Positions 41,182-49,993 of a stretch of DNA of 64,000 nt are shown here, in pieces. The stretch spans positions 1 through 64,000 of the forward strand of contig NZ_VWXL01000003.1 in assembly GCF_009746625.1 (NCBI RefSeq), given 5' to 3'. Numbering within the stretch: the stretch's first letter is position 1; each line of letters begins with the position of its first letter. Source of the stretch: Caproicibacter fermentans. Its GTDB lineage: Bacteria; Bacillota; Clostridia; Oscillospirales; Acutalibacteraceae. The notes beneath the pieces were generated by a model, which made no database searches, had not been told where the DNA came from, and saw only the letters and a list, made by a program, of their open reading frames with translations. The position numbers and the translations under genes are program-made.

Positions 41182-42395
41182 AACTGCTGTTGCTTCTCAC
41201 CTCGACTTTTCCGTTTGACGGCGGTGAGGAATTCCTTGAAAATGAGCTTCGCTATGCAAGCGGATTTGATAAAATTCTGGTCTGCCCCTGCGGACTGAAA
41301 GAAAACAGCGTTAAGACCCGCTCTCTGCCGCAAGGGGTTGAATGGATTCCCCTGAAGCGCGCTGCCGTCGGCAGGGCGGAATATGCGTCCCTGTTTCGGC
41401 TGCCCTGTGTTCGCGCGGAACTTTTTGATTTGATGCGCACCAAAAGGCTGTCCATAGCAAGAGCGCACGAAACGCTCTTTTTCATGAAAAACGCGATGAG
41501 CATTTTCCAGGCTCTGATTCGGGAAGAATTGATTTTGTCCGCCGATGACGTCACCGTGTACAGCTACTGGTTCTATGACGCGGCCGCGGCAGGTGCTTTG
41601 CTTGCGGAATATCTCCGTGCGAAGGGAAAAATAGCAAGACTTGTTTCACGCGCGCACGGCTTTGACATTCATGAAGAACGGAGCGCGCACCGCTATCTTC
41701 CGATGAGAAGTTATCTGCTGAAAAGCGCTTCGGCCGTTTTTCCCTGCTCCAACGAAGGCGCGGGAATTCTCAGAAGCCGTTACCCGCAGTACGCCGGCAA
41801 GGTGCGCACGGCTCATCTGGGCACGCCGGACGAGGGCTGCCGCGGAGGCTGCAGAACGGAATTCCATCTTGTCTCCTGTTCCTACATGGTTCCGGTTAAG
41901 CGCCTTCCTCTGATCGCGGAAGCGCTGCGCAAAGCTGATTTTCCGATGAAATGGACGCATATCGGCTCCGGCCCGATGGAAGGAGAGCTGAAAAGACTGG
42001 CAAAATCCCTGCCTCCCTGCGTCCGTGTGGAATTTCCGGGCGCGATGAAAAACGCGGATGTCCTGGATTTTTATAAACAGCAGGAAGTGTCCGTATTTGT
42101 CAACGTCAGCTCCAGCGAAGGAATTCCGGTTTCCATTATGGAGGCCTGTTCGTTTGGCTTCCCTGTCATTGCGACCGATGTGGGCGGAACCGGGGAAATT
42201 GTGAAAGACGGGCAGAACGGGTTCCTGCTGAAGGCGGAGTTCGATCCCTCTGAGCTTCTCGGCATGCTGGAACATGTCCGTGCCATGGAGGAAGAGAACT
42301 ATGAAAAGCTCTGCGGGAACTCGCGCTCCATCTGGCGCAGTTCCTTCAGCGCCGAGAGAAATTATCCTGAATTTTATGAGGTGCTATCCCGATGA
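41178..42395 (+). CDS. Glycosyltransferase, GT4-like
   Basis: 405 residues with two Rossmann-like halves. The N-terminus is VKLLLLLTSTFPFDGGEEFL. The C-terminal donor-binding half has SSSEGIPVSIMEACSFGFPV, with the E-x7-E pattern of GT4 retaining enzymes, and ATDVGGTGEIV. Start GTG 41178 after GGGGAGGAG. It overlaps both neighbours. A close paralogue lies at 45998 on the opposite strand. Acts on the cytoplasmic face; the sugar is unknown. Confidence 0.88.
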   Translation: MKLLLLLTSTFPFDGGEEFLENELRYASGFDKILVCPCGLKENSVKTRSLPQGVEWIPLKRAAVGRAEYASLFRLPCVRAELFDLMRTKRLSIARAHETLFFMKNAMSIFQALIREELILSADDVTVYSYWFYDAAAAGALLAEYLRAKGKIARLVSRAHGFDIHEERSAHRYLPMRSYLLKSASAVFPCSNEGAGILRSRYPQYAGKVRTAHLGTPDEGCRGGCRTEFHLVSCSYMVPVKRLPLIAEALRKADFPMKWTHIGSGPMEGELKRLAKSLPPCVRVEFPGAMKNADVLDFYKQQEVSVFVNVSSSEGIPVSIMEACSFGFPVIATDVGGTGEIVKDGQNGFLLKAEFDPSELLGMLEHVRAMEEENYEKLCGNSRSIWRSSFSAERNYPEFYEVLSR

Positions 42396-43558
42396 AACTG
42401 TTCTATCTGACCTTTCAGGAGGATGCTGAACTGTATTTGGGTGTGACGAGAAAAATCGAATGGCAGGTTCGCGCCTTTGAACAGCTCGGATACAAGGTTA
42501 CCCATACGCTTTGGAAAAACGAATGCTTTATCTTCTTCCAGGGCGGTGAAACCCTCAGTGTTCCCGTAACGAGAGGATTCCGCAGAATGCACCGGTTTTC
42601 CCAGGCGGCGCTGGACTATTTAACCGATCATCGCTTTGACGTCGCCTATCTTCGGCTGGACCGCATCAGCTTTGACGTAATCCGCATTTGCCGCAAATTG
42701 AAAGAGAACGGGACGCGCCGCGTGATCGTGGAAATCCCGAACTATCCTTATATAATGGACTATCTGCGCAGTGTGAAGGGAGTCCGGCCGATTCAGAGGC
42801 AGGCGGTCACGCTGCTGAAAGTTCTTTGTACGGCCGCGCAGGACCGATTGGCGGGCTGCCGCCTTCGCGAATGCGCCGACGCGGCGGTTTTGATCGGCGA
42901 CCGCTCGGATCGCTTTTTCGGGCTGCCGGCCGTCAATATCACCAATGGAGTGAACGTGGACGAGTTCTCTTTTGCCCGGCACCAAGGGGACAGCGGAGAA
43001 ATCGTCCTCGTCGGGGTTGCCGGAACGCTCTGGTGGCAGGCGTACGACCGTGTTCTGGAGGGGATGAGGGTCTACCGGGAACGGAAAAAGCCGGAAGACC
43101 CCCGTGTCCGTTTTGTGCTGGTCGGCGGGGACCGCAAAGAAATGCCCGCTTTTCTGGAAGACGTGAGAAGCAGGGGACTTGAGGAGGATGTGGAGTGCAG
43201 GGGCTTTCTGCGCGGCGAGGAGCTGATGCGCGTGTACGCGTCGGCCGACCTCGGCGTGTCGTCGCTTGGATGTTACCGCCGCGGTCTGACCCGATGCTCT
43301 TCGCTGAAGGCGAGGGAATACTGCGCGGCGGGGCTGCCTTTTCTTTATGCCTATGAGGACGACGCGCTGGACGGAAATCCTCCGTTTGCGCTTCGTCTGC
43401 CGAATGACTCATCTGCGGTCGACATTGGCCGGACGGTAGAATTTGCGCTCCGCTGCCGGGATGACCCGTCCCTTTCCGAACAGGAAAGGGAATTCGCACG
43501 GCGGAACTATGATTGGAAAACCATTCTCGGGCAGGTGCTTGCTTTTGCGGGCGTCTGA
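42392..43558 (+). CDS. Glycosyltransferase
   Basis: 388 residues. N-terminal segment MKLFYLTFQEDAELYLGVTR, linker ITNGVNVDEF typical of GT-B glycosyltransferases, and a C-terminal region with VRFVLVGGDRKEMPAF, ADLGVSSLG and CSSLKAREYCAAGLPFLYAY (E near the donor site). It starts in an ATGA overlap with the previous gene. Part of the same operon; substrate unknown. Confidence 0.82.
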   Translation: MKLFYLTFQEDAELYLGVTRKIEWQVRAFEQLGYKVTHTLWKNECFIFFQGGETLSVPVTRGFRRMHRFSQAALDYLTDHRFDVAYLRLDRISFDVIRICRKLKENGTRRVIVEIPNYPYIMDYLRSVKGVRPIQRQAVTLLKVLCTAAQDRLAGCRLRECADAAVLIGDRSDRFFGLPAVNITNGVNVDEFSFARHQGDSGEIVLVGVAGTLWWQAYDRVLEGMRVYRERKKPEDPRVRFVLVGGDRKEMPAFLEDVRSRGLEEDVECRGFLRGEELMRVYASADLGVSSLGCYRRGLTRCSSLKAREYCAAGLPFLYAYEDDALDGNPPFALRLPNDSSAVDIGRTVEFALRCRDDPSLSEQEREFARRNYDWKTILGQVLAFAGV

Positions 43559-43584
43559 AAAAGAAAGCATATGGGAGGATACCA

Positions 43585-44844
43585 ATGGAACTGTTTGTTA
43601 GCTTTTCTGAAATTATGCATTTTTACAGAAAAAACTGGATGAGATTTATCCTTGTGGTTTTGGCGTTCGGCGTTGTCGGCGGCCTTTTGCCGCTGAAATT
43701 CGGACACCATGTTTACCAAAGCAGCACAACCTTTACTGTGACCTGCGGTGTGCCGAACGGAGCAGACAGCGACTATCATCTTCAGTATACCAATATTCTT
43801 TACAGCCGTGTTCAGAGCGCCGTTCCGCTGGCTTCCGGCGACGACCTTCTGGCTCAAACCGCCGAAAAAGTCGGAGTTGACAAGTCGGAAATCGCAAAAA
43901 TAACGGCAGAAATGGAAAATTCTTCTCCGGTGGTTAAATTGACCGTAAGCACTACCAACGCGGCGAAGGCCGCCCAGATTTCCGACACCGCGGCCGAACT
44001 GCTCATGGAGGAACTGGTACAGCATTTTCCGGACCCGGTTCTGACCGCGGGCATCAGCGACCATGCCGAGCAGGTGAAGCCCCAATCGATCAAATCCTCC
44101 ATGGTGAAAGCCGGATTTCTGAGCGCTGTTCTTGGATTTATCGTATTTGTCTGCTTCGGAATTCTGGCGGTCCTGAGCGATAAGACAATCCGGAACAGCA
44201 GATTTGCGGAGGAAATGCTGAAAGTGCGCTTGCTTGCGGAGATTCCGCAGGAGTTAAGGGACAGGGGAAACTCACTTCGCTCTCTTCGTTCCGCTGCCCT
44301 GAACTCGTGCGGAGAGAACCGCAGCTTTCTTGTGGCGAATGTGTGCGAGCACAACGGAGGAGATCAGGTCGCGGCCGGATTTTCCGCCGCTCTTTCCATG
44401 ACGGGAAAATCTGTTCTTCTGGTGGACTGTGACCTTCGCAGCCCGAAGTTAGCTTCTCAGCTGAAAATCAAGCCCGAAAAAACGCTGAATGAGGTTTTAA
44501 AAGGTGACTGCAGTTTACAGCAGGCCGTTGTTCCGGTTCAGAAGACAACCGGCCTCAGTCTTGTCTCCGGTTCGCCGGTTTCCGGAGTCAATCCGTCCGA
44601 CCTTTTTTCCACAGAAGGTTTTTTGAAATTTGCGGAAGAAGCGGCGGCATCCTACGACTATGTGGTTTTTTATGCTCCCTCAGAGATTCGCTTTTCGGAT
44701 GCGGAAAGTCTTGCCCCGTATGCCCGGTCGGTCATTCTTACCGCAAAATACGGTTCCACGCCTTTTAACGATTTGAAAGAATCCTGCAGCCGCATCTCAG
44801 CGGCAGGGGGTGATGTGATCGGTTTTGTAACGACCAACGCCTGA
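43585..44844 (+). CDS. Wzz/BY-kinase-like fusion with degenerate ATP site
   Basis: 419 residues. Residues ~1-200 are a polysaccharide co-polymerase (Wzz/CpsC) domain with membrane segments at ~22-42 and ~178-200. Residues ~230-415 have the fold order of a CpsD/Wzc tyrosine kinase. In active kinases Walker A reads GEGKST; here the matching segment is CEHNGGDQVAAGF, without the Lys. The second motif VLLVDCDLRSPKL is kept, but Walker B reads YDYVVFYAPSE, so the Asp is gone. There is no C-terminal Tyr cluster. It likely controls chain length without kinase activity. The ATG 43585 follows GGGAGG. Confidence 0.8.
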   Translation: MELFVSFSEIMHFYRKNWMRFILVVLAFGVVGGLLPLKFGHHVYQSSTTFTVTCGVPNGADSDYHLQYTNILYSRVQSAVPLASGDDLLAQTAEKVGVDKSEIAKITAEMENSSPVVKLTVSTTNAAKAAQISDTAAELLMEELVQHFPDPVLTAGISDHAEQVKPQSIKSSMVKAGFLSAVLGFIVFVCFGILAVLSDKTIRNSRFAEEMLKVRLLAEIPQELRDRGNSLRSLRSAALNSCGENRSFLVANVCEHNGGDQVAAGFSAALSMTGKSVLLVDCDLRSPKLASQLKIKPEKTLNEVLKGDCSLQQAVVPVQKTTGLSLVSGSPVSGVNPSDLFSTEGFLKFAEEAAASYDYVVFYAPSEIRFSDAESLAPYARSVILTAKYGSTPFNDLKESCSRISAAGGDVIGFVTTNA

Positions 44845-44867
44845 GTGTCCGCGCCGGGCGATACATA

Positions 44868-45584
44868 ATGTGGAATCTGCCGTTTATACTAACTGCGGTG
44901 ATAAGAATGACAATTTCTTTTATCCGCACATTAATGTTGTATGCGGTGGTTATTTTGGCGGTGCGCCTGATGGGAAAACGGCAGATCAGCGAACTGCAGA
45001 CCAGTGAACTGGTTGTAACTCTGCTGATATCGGATATTGCTTCCATACCGATGCAGGATTCCGGGCAGCCGCTTGCCAGCGGACTGATTCCGATCGCAGC
45101 GCTGGTTATGTTTGAAATCGTCATTTCCGCGCTGATGCTGAAAAATGTAAAATTCCGCAAGCTTGTCTGCGGCAAGCCGATCATTGTCATAAACAACGGT
45201 GTAGTTCAGCAGAATGAGATGAAACGCCTGCGAATGACGACGGAAGACCTGAGTGAGCAGCTTCGGCAGAAAAACGTGTTCAGCATTCAGGATGTTGCCT
45301 ATGCGATTGTTGAGACCAACGGCAAGATGAGTGTGATCAAAAAACCGGAAAAGGAACAGCCGACGGCAGGGATGCTGGCGGTTCCTCTTCCGGACAACGG
45401 GATTGAGACCGTTGTGGTCAGCGACGGCGTTATTTCAGATTTTTCGCTGCAGCTATGCCAAAAAAATAAAGACTGGCTTGACGGCGTCCTGCGGGGACAG
45501 CATCTTTCCACCGAGGATGTTTTTCTTATGACTGCCAATACCAAGGGCGACTTTTTCATTGTGAAAAAGGAGGAGGGAAAGTGA
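44868..45584 (+). CDS. YetF/DUF421 family membrane protein
   Basis: 238 residues. Three N-terminal membrane segments (~10-100) include LMGKRQISELQTSELVVTLL, the DUF421 signature. The soluble C-terminal domain (~100-238) contains KPIIVINNGVVQ and RQKNVFSIQDVAYAIVETNG. Family members relate to spore and envelope traits in Bacillus; the molecular role is unclear. The start may be ATG 44868 or ATG 44907. It overlaps the DUF4363 gene (GTGA), its usual partner. Confidence 0.88.
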   Translation: MWNLPFILTAVIRMTISFIRTLMLYAVVILAVRLMGKRQISELQTSELVVTLLISDIASIPMQDSGQPLASGLIPIAALVMFEIVISALMLKNVKFRKLVCGKPIIVINNGVVQQNEMKRLRMTTEDLSEQLRQKNVFSIQDVAYAIVETNGKMSVIKKPEKEQPTAGMLAVPLPDNGIETVVVSDGVISDFSLQLCQKNKDWLDGVLRGQHLSTEDVFLMTANTKGDFFIVKKEEGK

Positions 45585-45961
45585 AACGCGTCTGGATTTC
45601 ACTGGGCATTTTTATTGTTCTTACAGGCGTTTGTATCCTGGGGACCATCTATACCAATCAAATCAGCACCCGGATGATTCAAACCGTTACGGAGGCAAAA
45701 AGCGCGGAACTGCGCGGAGAAACCGAAACAGCGGTTCAGCTGAGCCGCAAAGCAGGGGACGACTGGCGCTCCATGCACACGGTTCTTTGCACTTATATGC
45801 CTCACTCCAAACTTGAGGCAATCGATCAGACGCTGGCCGGGCTGCCTATGCTCTGCCAGTACGGAGGCACGGAACAGTTCCTTGCGGACTGTGATCGCAG
45901 CATCGAGCAGATTTCCTATTTGAATGAGTCCGAAATTCCAAGTATCGCAAATATATTTTAA
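45581..45961 (+). CDS. DUF4363 family protein
   Basis: 126 residues with one N-terminal membrane segment (SLGIFIVLTGVCILGTIYTN) and a helical outer domain (ETAVQLSRKAGDDWRSMHTV). The DUF421 plus DUF4363 gene pair is common in clostridia, and the GTG start overlapping the previous stop supports coupling. Function unknown. Confidence 0.8.
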   Translation: MKRVWISLGIFIVLTGVCILGTIYTNQISTRMIQTVTEAKSAELRGETETAVQLSRKAGDDWRSMHTVLCTYMPHSKLEAIDQTLAGLPMLCQYGGTEQFLADCDRSIEQISYLNESEIPSIANIF

Positions 45962-45962
45962 T

Positions 45963-45990
45963 AAAAAGACTCCGCCGATCGGCGGAGTCT
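45963..45990 (-). terminator. Terminator of the minus-strand glycosyltransferase
   Basis: Perfect palindromic hairpin AGACTCCGCC / GGCGGAGTCT; on the minus strand it runs into TTTTT just after the stop at 45998. The plus side lacks a T tract. Confidence 0.75.
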
Positions 45991-45997
45991 ACATACG

Positions 45998-47254
45998 TTA
46001 AGGATTTTTGGCGGATATTTCAGCCGCGAAGTTCGAATAGTTCTGTTCGGAGCAAAAATTTTCAGTCCACAGGCCGCGGCTTGCGTTGCGCATTTTCTTG
46101 CGTGCTTCCGGCGGCATCCGGCACAGTAATTCTATTTTGCCGGCGAGTTGTTCCGGGCTGAAATCAGCCGGAAGAAGCCAGCCGTTCTGATCAGGCCTTA
46201 CAATTTCCACCGTGCCGCCCACGTCGGTCGCAATGACGGGGATGCCGAAGGATATGGCTTCCATAATACTGACGGGCAGCCCTTCGGAACTGCTGGTATT
46301 CACAAAACAGTCGATCGGCGTTTTTTTGTAATACTCCATCAGGCTGGCATTGCCGGTTTCGCCCTCAAAACGGCATTCCATGAAACTCAGATTTTCTTTC
46401 GCGTAGTTTTGAAGGCCCTCGAGTCCCTCGCCGCCCCCGAAATGCGTCCATTTCAGTTTCAGGCCGCTTTCCTTCAGCGTCGCAAGAGAGCGGGCGAGCA
46501 GGTCGACCCGTTTCACCGGGGAGATGTGACAGCAGCTGACCAGGTGAAAGACATCGCTTTCCTTTTCGGGTGAAACGCCGTGATCCCGGGTTCCCAAATA
46601 GGCCGTTCGAATTTTTTTGGAAAATTGCGGGTGCCGCTCAACAAGATAGTTTTCACCGTCCACAGAACAGGGATAAACCTTGTCCAGATTCTGGAGAAGG
46701 TACTCACGCATCGGAAGGAATCCGGACGGGTTTTGTTCCGCGTAAAGATCATAGCGGTGCGCGCGGCTGACCGCACGGCTGTTTTTCAAGCCGAATTCCC
46801 GTTTCAGGTTCGCCGCCGCCAGGGCGGTGTCATAAAGCCAGTAGCTGTAAAAGGTGACGCCGTCATAAGAGTCCAGATGCTTGTCGAACAATATTTTTCG
46901 GCATCTTTTGTATACCTGCCCGGCCTTTGCCAGAAAGTACAGGCAAAACAGCTTTCTTCGAAAGGACTCTTTCGCTTCTTTGCGGTCGAGCCCCGAAACA
47001 ACCGCCGGGAGGGGAAGCAAAAAGGAGCCGGCAAGGGATGGCAGAAGAGAACGGCGAATTCCGGAAGCGCGCAGAGCGTGAATCTCCACGTTGTCCGGAA
47101 CCGGCCGGGTCTGTTCGCCCCGGTCGGAAACCGAGGTTGCAATTAAAACAACGTGCCGAAACGTTTTGGCGAGGATAGGAATTTCATTTTCTATAAATTC
47201 CTCTCCGGAATCAAACGGATATTTTTTTGTCAGCAATACCAGACAATAATTCAT
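45998..47254 (-). CDS. Glycosyltransferase, GT4-like
   Basis: 418 residues. MNYCLVLLTKKYPFDSGEEF at the start and TSSSEGLPVSIMEAISFGIP with DVGGTVEIV near the end make it a clear paralogue of the 41178-42395 enzyme (same YSYWLYDTA and AVSRAHRYD-type segments). Start ATG 47254 follows GGAGAG; the in-frame ATG at 47311 lies before that site. It is the only gene of the locus on the minus strand and has its own terminator. Confidence 0.87.
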   Translation of the reverse strand: MNYCLVLLTKKYPFDSGEEFIENEIPILAKTFRHVVLIATSVSDRGEQTRPVPDNVEIHALRASGIRRSLLPSLAGSFLLPLPAVVSGLDRKEAKESFRRKLFCLYFLAKAGQVYKRCRKILFDKHLDSYDGVTFYSYWLYDTALAAANLKREFGLKNSRAVSRAHRYDLYAEQNPSGFLPMREYLLQNLDKVYPCSVDGENYLVERHPQFSKKIRTAYLGTRDHGVSPEKESDVFHLVSCCHISPVKRVDLLARSLATLKESGLKLKWTHFGGGEGLEGLQNYAKENLSFMECRFEGETGNASLMEYYKKTPIDCFVNTSSSEGLPVSIMEAISFGIPVIATDVGGTVEIVRPDQNGWLLPADFSPEQLAGKIELLCRMPPEARKKMRNASRGLWTENFCSEQNYSNFAAEISAKNP

Positions 47255-47352
47255 AAAAATCTCTCTCCAATGATGTCTATCGCATCCCATAAAGCATAGC
47301 ATAGACCGCATCCAATTTCAACCTTCGAGGGGAGAATACAGCAGGCGTTTAC

Positions 47353-47381
47353 TTGTAATTCGGAGCGGTCAATGCTATAAT
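47353..47381 (+). promoter_or_regulatory. Promoter of the second glycosyltransferase operon
   Basis: TTGTAA (47353-47358), 17-base spacer, perfect TATAAT (47376-47381). Confidence 0.6.
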
Positions 47382-47454
47382 AATCCAAACTGAAAATAAT
47401 TCAGGAAAAGATTACTGACAGTCGTGCGGCAGAGCGCGGCGGGGGAGGAACAGT

Positions 47455-47586
47455 ATGAAATTTCTGAGGACCGGATCGGCGGCAATTCCCGGAATCCTGA
47501 AGGTAGAAGTCCGGGGAGTTTCTTTGCCCGCGGATTGTTCAAAGCGGGCGGCTTCCTGCCCGCGGAAGTACGTACAAAGCCGCTGA
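47455..47586 (+). CDS. Possible small leader ORF (43 aa)
   Basis: 43 codons starting MKFLRTGSAAIPGILKVEVR with a strong GGGGGAGGA 8 bases before the ATG, lying between the promoter at 47353 and the glycosyltransferase at 47651. The product is basic with two cysteines and matches nothing I know. It may be a leader peptide, a small protein, or the 5' remnant of a lost gene. Confidence 0.35.
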   Translation: MKFLRTGSAAIPGILKVEVRGVSLPADCSKRAASCPRKYVQSR

Positions 47587-47650
47587 GTCCAAATATGATT
47601 GCCGCTGTGATGATTCCGAATTTCCGGCGGAAGAATACGAGGGATAAACA

Positions 47651-48715
47651 GTGCCAAAAATCAGTGTGATCGTACCGATCTATAATGTGGAAAAATATCT
47701 GGAGCGCTGCGTCGGCAGCATCCTGAATCAGACCTTTTCCGACTTTGAAGTCCTTTTAGTTAACGATGCTTCCACCGACCGCTCGCTGGAAATTGCCCGG
47801 AAGTATTCCAGGGACGGACGCGTCCGTGTGTTGGACAAACCCCACAGCGGGCTGGGGAATACGAGAAATTACGGCGTGGAACACGCCGGGGGGGACTATC
47901 TGCTGTTTGTCGATTCCGATGACTGGATCGACGAAAACATGCTGAAAAATCTATATTCGGCCGCGGTCGAATATCAGGCGGATCTTGTGCTTTTTAACTT
48001 TATCCGGGAAAATCTTCAGGACGGTGAACAGCGCGTCTGCAAGCTTCCTATCAATTATCCGGAATTCGGCGACGAAGTAAAGGAACTTCTGATTACGGAA
48101 CTGGTCGGGCCGGACCGTGAAGACAGCGCCTGGCGCCACGTGGAAATGCTGGGCTGTGCCTGGCGCCGCATGTATCTGCGCAGCTGGTACCTTGAGAACG
48201 GGATCCGGTTTGGCGACGAACGGGAAATCATGCTGGAGGATATGCAGGCGTCCGTCATGGCGCATTGTGCCGCGGAACGCCTTCTGGTTGTAGGCGGAGC
48301 TTATTATCATTACCGCTACAATCCGGACTCGCTCAGCACGCGCTATCGTCCGCACAAAATGGAGATGATGACCCAGTGCTATTCGGTTATCCGCAGGATC
48401 CTGACGGAACAGGGACTGTATGAGAGGTACGCAAAAAGGCATCTTGCGTGGTTTTTGCGCTCTGCGGTCCACTCGTCCCTGATCAACTGCTTTTCTCCAA
48501 AAAATCCCGCCGGATTTTTAATGAGATATCGCGAAATTCGCTCGATCCTGAAAAATCCGTATGCAAGGGAAGCTGTTCATTCCGATTACCTGAAATACGG
48601 AAGCAGGGCCGACCGAATCATTCTGGCGGTTATCCGGTCCGGGTTTACGCCCCTTGTCTATCTGTTTTACAGCGCGTATTCACGCGTATTAATGGGAGAT
48701 ACCCGAAAAAAATAA
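47651..48715 (+). CDS. Family 2 glycosyltransferase
   Basis: 354 residues, GT-A fold. ISVIVPIYNVEKYLERCVGS starts the nucleotide-sugar domain, LVNDASTDRS binds the donor, and FVDSDDWIDE holds the metal-binding DxD-type acidic residues. The C-terminal part includes EDMQASVMAH. It is an inverting, metal-dependent enzyme that adds a sugar to the growing polymer on the cytoplasmic side. Start GTG 47651; the next gene follows after 18 bases. Confidence 0.88.
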   Translation: MPKISVIVPIYNVEKYLERCVGSILNQTFSDFEVLLVNDASTDRSLEIARKYSRDGRVRVLDKPHSGLGNTRNYGVEHAGGDYLLFVDSDDWIDENMLKNLYSAAVEYQADLVLFNFIRENLQDGEQRVCKLPINYPEFGDEVKELLITELVGPDREDSAWRHVEMLGCAWRRMYLRSWYLENGIRFGDEREIMLEDMQASVMAHCAAERLLVVGGAYYHYRYNPDSLSTRYRPHKMEMMTQCYSVIRRILTEQGLYERYAKRHLAWFLRSAVHSSLINCFSPKNPAGFLMRYREIRSILKNPYAREAVHSDYLKYGSRADRIILAVIRSGFTPLVYLFYSAYSRVLMGDTRKK

Positions 48716-48733
48716 ATCCTTGGGAGTTTTACC

Positions 48734-49933
48734 ATGCCTGAACGGAAGAAAATCCTTTTTGTCAACTACAGTCTGCACAGCGGCGGAATCGAAAAAAGCC
48801 TGGTAACGGTGTTGTCACTGTTTGATGATAAAAATTATGAGGTGGATCTGCAGCTGTTCGCCAACGAGGGACTGTTTTTCAGCCGTGTACCGGAAAAGGT
48901 CCATGTTTTGCCGCCGCTGTTTCCGCGGGAATACCGGCTCAATATCCGCAAAGCGTTTCCGACTCTCGTTTTCAGCGGACACCCGCTTCTGGCTTTTTGC
49001 CGTCTGCTGGTCAGCCTCGCCGGGCTTCGCGGCACGATGGGGGAACGGCTTTCAAGAATGTGGGAAATTGAGCGGCGTTTTGTCCGCCCGGCCGGGGAGC
49101 GGTATGACGCGGTCGTCGCGTTTATGGAAGGGCAGCCGCTTTATTACGCCGTCGAGAAAGTGAATGCGGGCGTAAAAATCGGATTCATTCACGGCGATTA
49201 TACGGCAATGGGCCTTTGCAGGAATTTCGACCTTCCTTATGTTGCAAAGTTGGACGCGCTCTGTACGGTGTCGGAATCCTGCAAAACGGCTCTGGAAAAA
49301 ACTTTCCCCGGTTATTCTGAAAAATTCCACGTGATTTACAATATTATATCCTCGAATTTTCTGCGCTCCATGGCGGAAAGAGAAAAGGGATTCGACGATG
49401 GATACGCCGGAATCCGGGTACTGTCCATTGCGCGGCTTTCTCATCAGAAGGGGCTTGATCTGGCGATGCCTGCCGTCGTTGCTTTGAATCGGAAAGGGAC
49501 TCGCCTGCGGTGGTATGTGATCGGTGTCGGACCGGAGGAGGAAAGCCTGAAACAGCAGGCGGCTCAGCTTGGAGCGGAGGATTGCGTCGTTTTTCTGGGA
49601 GAGCGCGGCAACCCTTATCCCTTTGTCAGGGAATGCGACATTTATATGCAGCCGTCGCGTTTCGAAGGGAAAGCCATTGCCGTAGACGAGGCGATGGTGC
49701 TTTGCCGTCCGATTTTGCTCACGGATTTTTCCACCGCCTCCGACCAGATCACCTCGGGTGAAAACGGGCTGATTGTGCCGATGACGACCGAAGGAGTGGA
49801 ACAGGGTCTGGAAAGCCTTGCAAAGGATGGAGAACTGCGGGAAAAATACGCGCGGGCGCTGTCCGGGTGTGATTTCACCAATGAAGACGAGATTAACAAG
49901 CTTTATGCTTTGATAGAAAACGGAAAGCAATAA
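48734..49933 (+). CDS. Glycosyltransferase, GT4 family
   Basis: 399 residues. KILFVNYSLHSGGIEKSLVT is the typical N-terminal loop of GT4 enzymes; the linker reads VIYNIISS, then SIARLSHQKGLDLAM, and the donor site is QPSRFEGKAIAVDEAMVLC with the two Glu of E-x7-E. Pairs with the GT2 gene upstream. TTGGGAG precedes the ATG. A terminator follows at 49947. Confidence 0.88.
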   Translation: MPERKKILFVNYSLHSGGIEKSLVTVLSLFDDKNYEVDLQLFANEGLFFSRVPEKVHVLPPLFPREYRLNIRKAFPTLVFSGHPLLAFCRLLVSLAGLRGTMGERLSRMWEIERRFVRPAGERYDAVVAFMEGQPLYYAVEKVNAGVKIGFIHGDYTAMGLCRNFDLPYVAKLDALCTVSESCKTALEKTFPGYSEKFHVIYNIISSNFLRSMAEREKGFDDGYAGIRVLSIARLSHQKGLDLAMPAVVALNRKGTRLRWYVIGVGPEEESLKQQAAQLGAEDCVVFLGERGNPYPFVRECDIYMQPSRFEGKAIAVDEAMVLCRPILLTDFSTASDQITSGENGLIVPMTTEGVEQGLESLAKDGELREKYARALSGCDFTNEDEINKLYALIENGKQ

Positions 49934-49946
49934 AACAGCATAAGGG

Positions 49947-49978
49947 AAGGGACTGTCTCATCGCGAAACAGTCCCTTT
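49947..49978. terminator. Terminator between the glycosyltransferase and radical SAM genes
   Basis: Stem AAGGGACTGT / ACAGTCCCTT with an 11-base loop. It lies between two convergent genes and could serve both; the T tract is short. Confidence 0.65.
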
Positions 49979-49993
49979 CGTATGAAGATTCTA

